This document shows, piece after piece, positions 59,199 through 64,000 of a stretch of 64,000 bases of DNA (position 1 is its first letter; every line of letters begins with the position of its first letter). The DNA is taken from assembly GCA_002070275.1 (NCBI GenBank), contig MWCY01000012.1:1-64000 (forward strand). Direction: 5' to 3'. A program made the position numbers and the translations under genes. Under the pieces are notes generated by a model. That model had not been told where the DNA came from, did no database searches, and saw nothing but the letters and a program-made list of their open reading frames with translations. The DNA comes from Candidatus Hydrogenedentes bacterium ADurb.Bin170 (GTDB lineage Bacteria > Hydrogenedentota > Hydrogenedentia > Hydrogenedentales > CAITNO01).

Positions 59199-60495
59199 GG
59201 CAGCCTCTTTCAACGGTATAGGGTTGCACACCGGCAATCTGACCACGGTTACTTTCAAACCCGCCCCCGCCGACAGCGGAATTGTTTTCTGCCGGGTGGA
59301 TCTGGAAGAAAAGCCGGTTGTTCCGGCGCTGCTCAATAATGTTGTGGACGTATCGCGGGGAACCACAATAGGCATCGGCGATGTTAAGATTCATACCATT
59401 GAACATGCCATGGCATGCTTTGCGGGGCTCGGGATCGATAACATCATCGTTGAAGTGGATGCCGATGAAATCCCCAATGGCGATGGCAGTTCCCTGCCAG
59501 TTATGGACACCCTTCTCTCTGCAGGCATTGTGGAGCTCGACAAAAAAAAGCGCTACATTACCGTCGATCACCCGATCTATTACCGCAAAGACGATGTGAC
59601 GCTGAGCATCCTGCCCTCGGAGGAGTTCAGGGTCAGTATGACCATTGATTACGACCACCCCGCCATCGGCACGCAATATGCCTCCTTTACCATCAATGAG
59701 GAGACCTTCAAAAATGAAATTGCGCCTGCACGGACTTTCTGTTTTCTCCGGGAAGTGAAGATGCTGCAGGAGGCGGGGCTGATTCAGGGCGGCAGTCTTG
59801 AAAGTGCGGTGCTTATCGGTGACGACGGAATCCTGAACGAAACCCTTCATTTTCAGGATGAATTTGTCCGCCATAAAATCCTTGATTTGCTCGGTGACAC
59901 CTACCTGCTGGGCTCCCCGCTCAAAGGGCATATCATCGGAGTAAAATGCGGGCACGAGAAAAACGTCCTCTTTTCCAAGCAGATACAGAAAGTGTTCGCC
60001 AGCACACGGCCTGAATGTGAACTCAGTGCATACAGACAGCAGACCCGGCGCCAGCCGGCAATGCTCGAAGTCCAGAAAATCGGCAAAGTACTGCCGCATC
60101 GCTATCCTTTTCTTCTGGTCGACAAGATTCTGAGTTTTGACCCGCTGGTCAGTGCCACAGGCATTAAAAATGTGACGGTTAATGAACCCTTTCTGCAGGG
60201 GCACAGCCCTGAAATCCCGGTCATGCCCGCCGTACTGATCATTGAGGCCATGGCGCAGATGGGGGCTGTGCTGATTTTCGGAGATAACGGCGAACCCAAC
60301 GGGCAAGTCGCTTTTCTCATGGGCGTTGAAAATGTCCGTTTTAAAAACACCGTGCTGCCGGGCGATCAAATGCTGCTTAAGGCGGATATGGTGCATTATC
60401 GGCCCAATGCCTGCAAAATACGAACAACCGCCCTGGTAGATGATGCTGTTGCGGCGGAAGCGGTTATGTCTTTCGGGCTGACCCAGATCGAATAA
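59176..60495 (+). CDS. lpxC-fabZ: Bifunctional LpxC deacetylase / FabZ dehydratase
   Basis: 439 residues. Residues about 1-285 are LpxC: the zinc site His in HTIEHAMACFAG, SLPVMDTLL, and the region HKILDLLGDTYLLGSPLKGH with its Asp and His. Residues about 295-439 are FabZ: the active-site His in LPHRYPFLLVDKI and Glu in PAVLIIEAMAQMG. Such fusion is known in Bacteroidetes and some PVC-type bacteria. LpxC commits to lipid A; FabZ makes enoyl-ACP in fatty acid synthesis. It starts 23 bases inside lpxD. lpxA does not follow here. Confidence 0.96.
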   Translation: MKQKTIAKAASFNGIGLHTGNLTTVTFKPAPADSGIVFCRVDLEEKPVVPALLNNVVDVSRGTTIGIGDVKIHTIEHAMACFAGLGIDNIIVEVDADEIPNGDGSSLPVMDTLLSAGIVELDKKKRYITVDHPIYYRKDDVTLSILPSEEFRVSMTIDYDHPAIGTQYASFTINEETFKNEIAPARTFCFLREVKMLQEAGLIQGGSLESAVLIGDDGILNETLHFQDEFVRHKILDLLGDTYLLGSPLKGHIIGVKCGHEKNVLFSKQIQKVFASTRPECELSAYRQQTRRQPAMLEVQKIGKVLPHRYPFLLVDKILSFDPLVSATGIKNVTVNEPFLQGHSPEIPVMPAVLIIEAMAQMGAVLIFGDNGEPNGQVAFLMGVENVRFKNTVLPGDQMLLKADMVHYRPNACKIRTTALVDDAVAAEAVMSFGLTQIE

Positions 60496-60512
60496 AAAAC
60501 TGGAACGCACTT

Positions 60513-60764
60513 ATGCAGAAAATTATTGTCTACAGTGCTGACTTTTGCAGTGACTGTCAGCATTTACGCGCGTGGATGGATAAGGAAGGCATCGCCTACG
60601 AAGTCCGTGACATACGGAAGGATCCGGAACACGCCCGTACACTGGAAGAAAAAACCGGAAAACAGGGTGTTCCCTTTCTTATTATTGACGGGGAATGGAA
60701 ACGCGGTTACGAGCCGGGTAAAGCCTTCAGCGAAGCCTTTGCCCGCAGCCTTTTCAACCGCTGA
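60513..60764 (+). CDS. Glutaredoxin-like protein
   Basis: 83 residues with a C-S-D-C redox motif (YSADFCSDCQHLRAWM) and the cis-Pro region GVPFLIIDGEWKRGYEPG, matching the NrdH/glutaredoxin fold. It reduces disulfides in the cytoplasm, perhaps with thioredoxin reductase. It lies 17 bases after lpxC-fabZ and is probably cotranscribed. Confidence 0.9.
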   Translation: MQKIIVYSADFCSDCQHLRAWMDKEGIAYEVRDIRKDPEHARTLEEKTGKQGVPFLIIDGEWKRGYEPGKAFSEAFARSLFNR

Positions 60765-60843
60765 ATATACCGACCTGCTTTTCCATCCGGCGCCCTTTCA
60801 CTTCCGCCAGGCGTCGGATCGCCACATGTGAAGGAGCTGCCTC

Positions 60844-62649
60844 ATGTACCGTTCTGTCTGTTTCTCCCCTGCCTGCCGCTGTCTTGCCCTTCTTGCCGCC
60901 TTTCTTCTCCTCCTGCCCTGCAGCTATGCTGACACTGACGCTGTCTCCGAAGTCATGACCCGGGTAACGGAAAGACTCCGGGAAGGCAGAGACGAAGCCG
61001 CTCTGGATGCACTGGATCACGAAACCGTGCTGGCAGCACTGACTGCCGAGGAACGGCATGTACTTGCCACCGAATATTGGACTTTCTCCGTTTCTGCGCC
61101 GGCTGTCATTTCTGTAGTGCGGCATATTGAACAGAAAACCGTACCTTTCTGGCTGACAGAAGAAGGCTTTCAGAAGACTGATCTGATCGTTCGTAATGAA
61201 TTGGACAGTTACGAAGTCTGGCAGAAATCTTTTCCAGCCGGGAAAGTAGGTCTGGGCATTAACGGCTTTGAACGGCACAGACCCCATTATTTTGTCGCTG
61301 TGGGCGCAAAGCAGCCGGGCGATCAGATTACAGTCACGGACATCTGCCCTGAACCGCCCGCCCTGCTCTCTTTCGCCATCGGCTCTTTCACCTATGCCGA
61401 TTGGGACGAACTGGTGCTCACAGAGGTGCCGGATGCGTTGAACGGTCAAATTCTCCTGCCCACTATCCGCGGTCGTGCCCGGGAAGCGGAAATTATCGGC
61501 GCTTTCCGCAAGAGTCCGTCCGTCGCCGGAGAAACGCCCGATCTGCTGACACTTACCTGGAGCGGCGAGCCGAAAACCACTCAGGCAATCCAATGGCGCA
61601 CTGCCCCCGGTGTGGAAAATTCGGGTGTTTATGTGCGCAAGCAGAAGGATACAGAAGCACAAGCGTGGGCGTTTACACCCGCCACTGCTGTAAAACTGGA
61701 AGACCGCAATATTCTGAATAATGTCAAAGTACTCTGGCATACCGCCGAAGTTGTCGGGCTGGAACCGGACACTCTTTATGAATACGCACCTGGAACGGCA
61801 GACCTGCTTCCGGACAAAGCAGCTGCTTCTTTCAGGACAGCACCGGACGCTTCGAATCAGTTTTCTTTTCTTTGGGTGAGCGACAACCACTCAAGGCCTG
61901 ACAGCGTCCCGCTGATCGAGCAGGCGCACCGCCGCCATCCCGATGCCGCCTTTCTCGCTATTTCCGGAGATCTGATCGGTACGGGACAGCATCGCGACGA
62001 TTGGGAACGGCTTTTCACGCTGTATAGCGATTTTATTACCACACTGCCACTGGTACCCGCTATCGGCAACCATGACACGATCGACGGTCTCGGATCCACC
62101 TTGTACCGCACTCTGTTTCGCCTGCCGGACAATGGCCCTGCCGGGCTGCACCGGGGCCAAAGCTACAGCCTCGAATACGGAGGGCTGCTGCAGCTGATTT
62201 CTGTCGATTCCACCGACACGATTTCGGGTCAGTCTGCGTGGCTAGAAGAAACACTCAGTCACTCGAAGGCCCCCTGGAAAGTGGTTCAGTTCCATTTCCC
62301 TCCCTACGCACCCGACGAGGACTACCCTGAAATTCGCAGCCTCTGGGGTGCTCTTTTCGATAAGTACCATGTGGACATTGTGCTCTCAGGGCATGTGCAT
62401 TACTATTTGAGAACTTTTCCCATGGCTGGAGAAAAGCCTGTAGAAAGCCCCGGCAACGGTACGGTTTATCTGGTTTCAGTCGCTGTGAACGGAAGAGAAC
62501 AGGGAGATCCGGCGCCGGACTACGCCGCTGTTTTCAAAAAAGACGGCATCGCCACCTGCCAGGCTTTCACTGTATCAGCGCATACACTGACCATGAATGC
62601 GTATACTGCCGACGGTTCCGTGTATGACTCTTTTGCTCTGCAAAAATAA
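60844..62649 (+). CDS. Secreted metallophosphoesterase with purple-acid-phosphatase-like N-domain
   Basis: 601 residues with a signal peptide (ALLAAFLLLLPCSYAD). A long N-terminal region includes a fibronectin-like domain (QAIQWRTAPGVENSG) before the catalytic domain. The metal sites are WVSDNH, ISGDLIGTG, IGNHD and LSGHVHYYL, the five-motif calcineurin-like metallophosphoesterase pattern, close to purple acid phosphatase architecture. It probably removes phosphate from extracytoplasmic esters. The glutaredoxin-like gene is 79 bases upstream. Confidence 0.93.
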   Translation: MYRSVCFSPACRCLALLAAFLLLLPCSYADTDAVSEVMTRVTERLREGRDEAALDALDHETVLAALTAEERHVLATEYWTFSVSAPAVISVVRHIEQKTVPFWLTEEGFQKTDLIVRNELDSYEVWQKSFPAGKVGLGINGFERHRPHYFVAVGAKQPGDQITVTDICPEPPALLSFAIGSFTYADWDELVLTEVPDALNGQILLPTIRGRAREAEIIGAFRKSPSVAGETPDLLTLTWSGEPKTTQAIQWRTAPGVENSGVYVRKQKDTEAQAWAFTPATAVKLEDRNILNNVKVLWHTAEVVGLEPDTLYEYAPGTADLLPDKAAASFRTAPDASNQFSFLWVSDNHSRPDSVPLIEQAHRRHPDAAFLAISGDLIGTGQHRDDWERLFTLYSDFITTLPLVPAIGNHDTIDGLGSTLYRTLFRLPDNGPAGLHRGQSYSLEYGGLLQLISVDSTDTISGQSAWLEETLSHSKAPWKVVQFHFPPYAPDEDYPEIRSLWGALFDKYHVDIVLSGHVHYYLRTFPMAGEKPVESPGNGTVYLVSVAVNGREQGDPAPDYAAVFKKDGIATCQAFTVSAHTLTMNAYTADGSVYDSFALQK

Positions 62650-62670
62650 AGCCCGCTGAAAGCAGCTCTT

Positions 62671-63906
62671 ATGTATGATTCGATGAAGCGCACAGGTAAG
62701 ATGTGTCTTATAGCGACTGTCCTGCTGCTGGCGGGGGGCCTGCCGGATCCGGCAGCAGCTGAAACTGCCCGGGACGTGGTTCGGCTTGCCGTTAATGAGG
62801 ACGGTATTGTAACCCTTGACGGAAAGCCCTGGCGAGGTGTCGGTGTAAATTTTTTCTCCGCATTCCGGCGCACTCTGGACAACCCCGAAGACACTTCCTA
62901 TACCGCCTCCTTTCAGGAACTCGCCGCTTTTCATATTCCTTTTGTCCGCTTTATGTGTGGCGGTTTTTTCCCTGCCGAATGGAAGCAGTATCTGGAGGAC
63001 AAGGAAGGGTACTTTGCACGGCTTGATGGTGTTGTGGAAGCGGCTGAAAAAGCCGGTATCGGGCTCATTCCCAGCGTGTTCTGGTTTTATGCCGGCGTGC
63101 CGGATACAGTGGGCGAGCCTGTAAATCAGATTGGAAATCCGCACAGCAAAACGGCTGATTTCATGCGCACCTACCTCACCGATCTGGTGACGCGTTATGC
63201 TTCCCGCCCGTCCATTTGGGCTTGGGAAGTCGGCAACGAATACAATCTCGCGGCTGATTTGCCCAATGCGGCGGATCACCTGCCCATGCGGGCACCATCA
63301 AGAGGCACCCCCTCTGAGCGGACTATGGCAGATGCAATCTCAAGCGCTGATATCCTGGCGGCAATGCAGCTTTTCGTAGACACTGTCAGCCCGCTGGATC
63401 CTCACCGCCTCCTGACTTCGGGGCACTCCATCCTCCGACCTTCCCAGTACCACCAGCGCATCGAAAACTCCTGGAAACGCGACACAACGGCGCAGTACTG
63501 CAGAGAGCTGCTGCGCAGTCACCCCGAGCCTTTTAAGCTTATCTCCGTCCATCTTTATCCCGAAGCGCAGACAAGCGGTTATTTCAATCTTCCTTTCTGC
63601 TCCTATGAGCATCATCTTGCCACACTCATCGCCACGGCTGCCCCTGCAGGAAAAGCGGTGTTTGTGGGAGAGTTCGGCGCGGCCAGTCTCGAAGAAACAT
63701 CCGGCGTCGAAGGGGCACAAGAAAATTTCTATCAGCTCTTAAAAGCCATTGAAACCAGCGGGGTGCCTCTTGCCGCCCTCTGGGTTTACGATTTTCCCTA
63801 TCAGGAAAAATCCTGCAATGTCACTTCTTCCAATGCCCGTTCTTATCAGCTTGAAGCATTAAAAGAACTGAATTTACGCCTACAGGCCCCCGGGCAGACC
63901 CCCTGA
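62671..63906 (+). CDS. Secreted GH5-like glycosidase (cellulase/mannanase fold)
   Basis: 411 residues with a signal peptide (CLIATVLLLAGGLPDPAAAE). The (beta/alpha)8 domain shows the GH5 pattern: RGVGVNFFSAFRR, PFVRFMCGGFFP, the acid/base Glu in IWAWEVGNEYNL and the nucleophile Glu in VFVGEFGAAS. Substrate could be a beta-glucan or mannan. The start is set at 62671; an ATG at 62683 (MKRTGK) is an alternative. It follows the metallophosphoesterase by 21 bases, so one transcript is likely. A terminator lies over its stop codon. Confidence 0.88.
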   Translation: MYDSMKRTGKMCLIATVLLLAGGLPDPAAAETARDVVRLAVNEDGIVTLDGKPWRGVGVNFFSAFRRTLDNPEDTSYTASFQELAAFHIPFVRFMCGGFFPAEWKQYLEDKEGYFARLDGVVEAAEKAGIGLIPSVFWFYAGVPDTVGEPVNQIGNPHSKTADFMRTYLTDLVTRYASRPSIWAWEVGNEYNLAADLPNAADHLPMRAPSRGTPSERTMADAISSADILAAMQLFVDTVSPLDPHRLLTSGHSILRPSQYHQRIENSWKRDTTAQYCRELLRSHPEPFKLISVHLYPEAQTSGYFNLPFCSYEHHLATLIATAAPAGKAVFVGEFGAASLEETSGVEGAQENFYQLLKAIETSGVPLAALWVYDFPYQEKSCNVTSSNARSYQLEALKELNLRLQAPGQTP

Positions 63907-63941
63907 TTGCGCTGAATAGTGGGGGTCATTTATTCTTTTTC
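63897..63941 (+). terminator. Terminator after the GH5-like gene
   Basis: GACCCCC (63897-63903) and GGGGGTC (63921-63927) pair as a 7-bp stem, with the stop codon in the loop, followed by ATTTATTCTTTTT. The remaining bases to 64000 show nothing recognisable. Confidence 0.75.
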
Positions 63942-64000
63942 TGCTGTGCCTCCTGTCCGGTTTTTCTAATACAGAGTAAAAAGATCGGCTTACTTGACTT

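Noticed and set aside
59086-60510. A 474-codon open frame on the minus strand across lpxC-fabZ
   Set aside because: Antisense to the strongly conserved LpxC-FabZ fusion; no recognisable motif, so a shadow frame.
1-64000. tRNA, rRNA, riboswitch and insertion-sequence signals
   Set aside because: No cloverleaf with a T-arm GTTCGA-type match, no rRNA stretches, no transposase and no riboswitch core were recognised by reading; a covariance-model search would be decisive.

Overview
The window is about 64 kb of chromosomal DNA from a Gram-negative bacterium. It carries bamA, ompH/skp, lpxD and an lpxC-fabZ fusion, so it has an LPS-bearing outer membrane. The secreted proteins look like those of the Hydrogenedentota / Lentisphaerota / PVC-like bacteria: a prepilin of the H-X9-DG class, a protein with Glu-Gly-Glu linker repeats, PKD and Ig-like giant proteins, a GDSL-DUF1080 fusion, a Tat-exported neutral ceramidase, a papain-like protease ending in a dockerin-like tail, and a Ser/Thr kinase with a sulfatase-modifying-factor domain. 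Assignment to Hydrogenedentota is an inference from gene style; there is no rRNA here to prove it. I found no tRNA, rRNA, CRISPR array, insertion sequence or prophage.

Layout. 1-525: intergenic with two copies of a 62-bp palindrome-containing repeat and a promoter. 526-4288: secreted esterase/DUF1080 protein, ceramidase and a membrane sensor-like protein. 4278-10403 (minus): glycogen debranching enzyme, an envelope protein, lipid kinase, ComF and a DUF4129-type membrane protein. 10549-17290: PfkB sugar kinase, YheT hydrolase, YgiQ radical-SAM protein, a GH43-like propeller and an aldehyde dehydrogenase. 17491-22160: a PKD/EGE-repeat lipoprotein, TolB and a prepilin-like protein. 22161-23392: a run of five very small genes, each starting M(K/R)HI, closed by a strong terminator. 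23568-28722: glycogen phosphorylase and a five-LysM lytic transglycosylase. 28779-31403 (minus): LacI regulator and a three-haem peroxidase. 31665-36878 (minus): a giant SGNH-hydrolase/Gly-rich/Ig-like surface protein broken by three frame changes. 37229-38137: a response regulator with altered key residues. 38173-41981 (minus): a sugar-type catabolic cluster (SDR, HAD, GntR regulator, epimerase). 42319-49689: propeller-cytochrome, chorismatase/RidA-like protein, papain-like protease, orphan DNA methyltransferase and secreted NagZ-LysM. 49780-54554 (minus): bamA overlapping clpC. 54781-57146 (minus): FN3 protein and kinase-SUMF. 57413-63906: ompH, lpxD, lpxC-fabZ, glutaredoxin-like protein, metallophosphoesterase and a GH5-like glycosidase.

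Functional themes are glycogen turnover (glgX, glgP, a PfkB kinase), outer-membrane biogenesis (bamA, ompH, lpxD, lpxC-fabZ, tolB), peptidoglycan remodelling (MltD-like, NagZ-LysM) and a large secreted degradative repertoire. Many promoters share an extended -10 (TGN then TANNAT-like hexamer), often with a weak -35, which fits one housekeeping sigma factor. The most novel element is the M(K/R)HI small-protein cluster at 22280-23337. Its members share a short N-terminal signature, have a ribosome-binding site each, and match no family I recognise.
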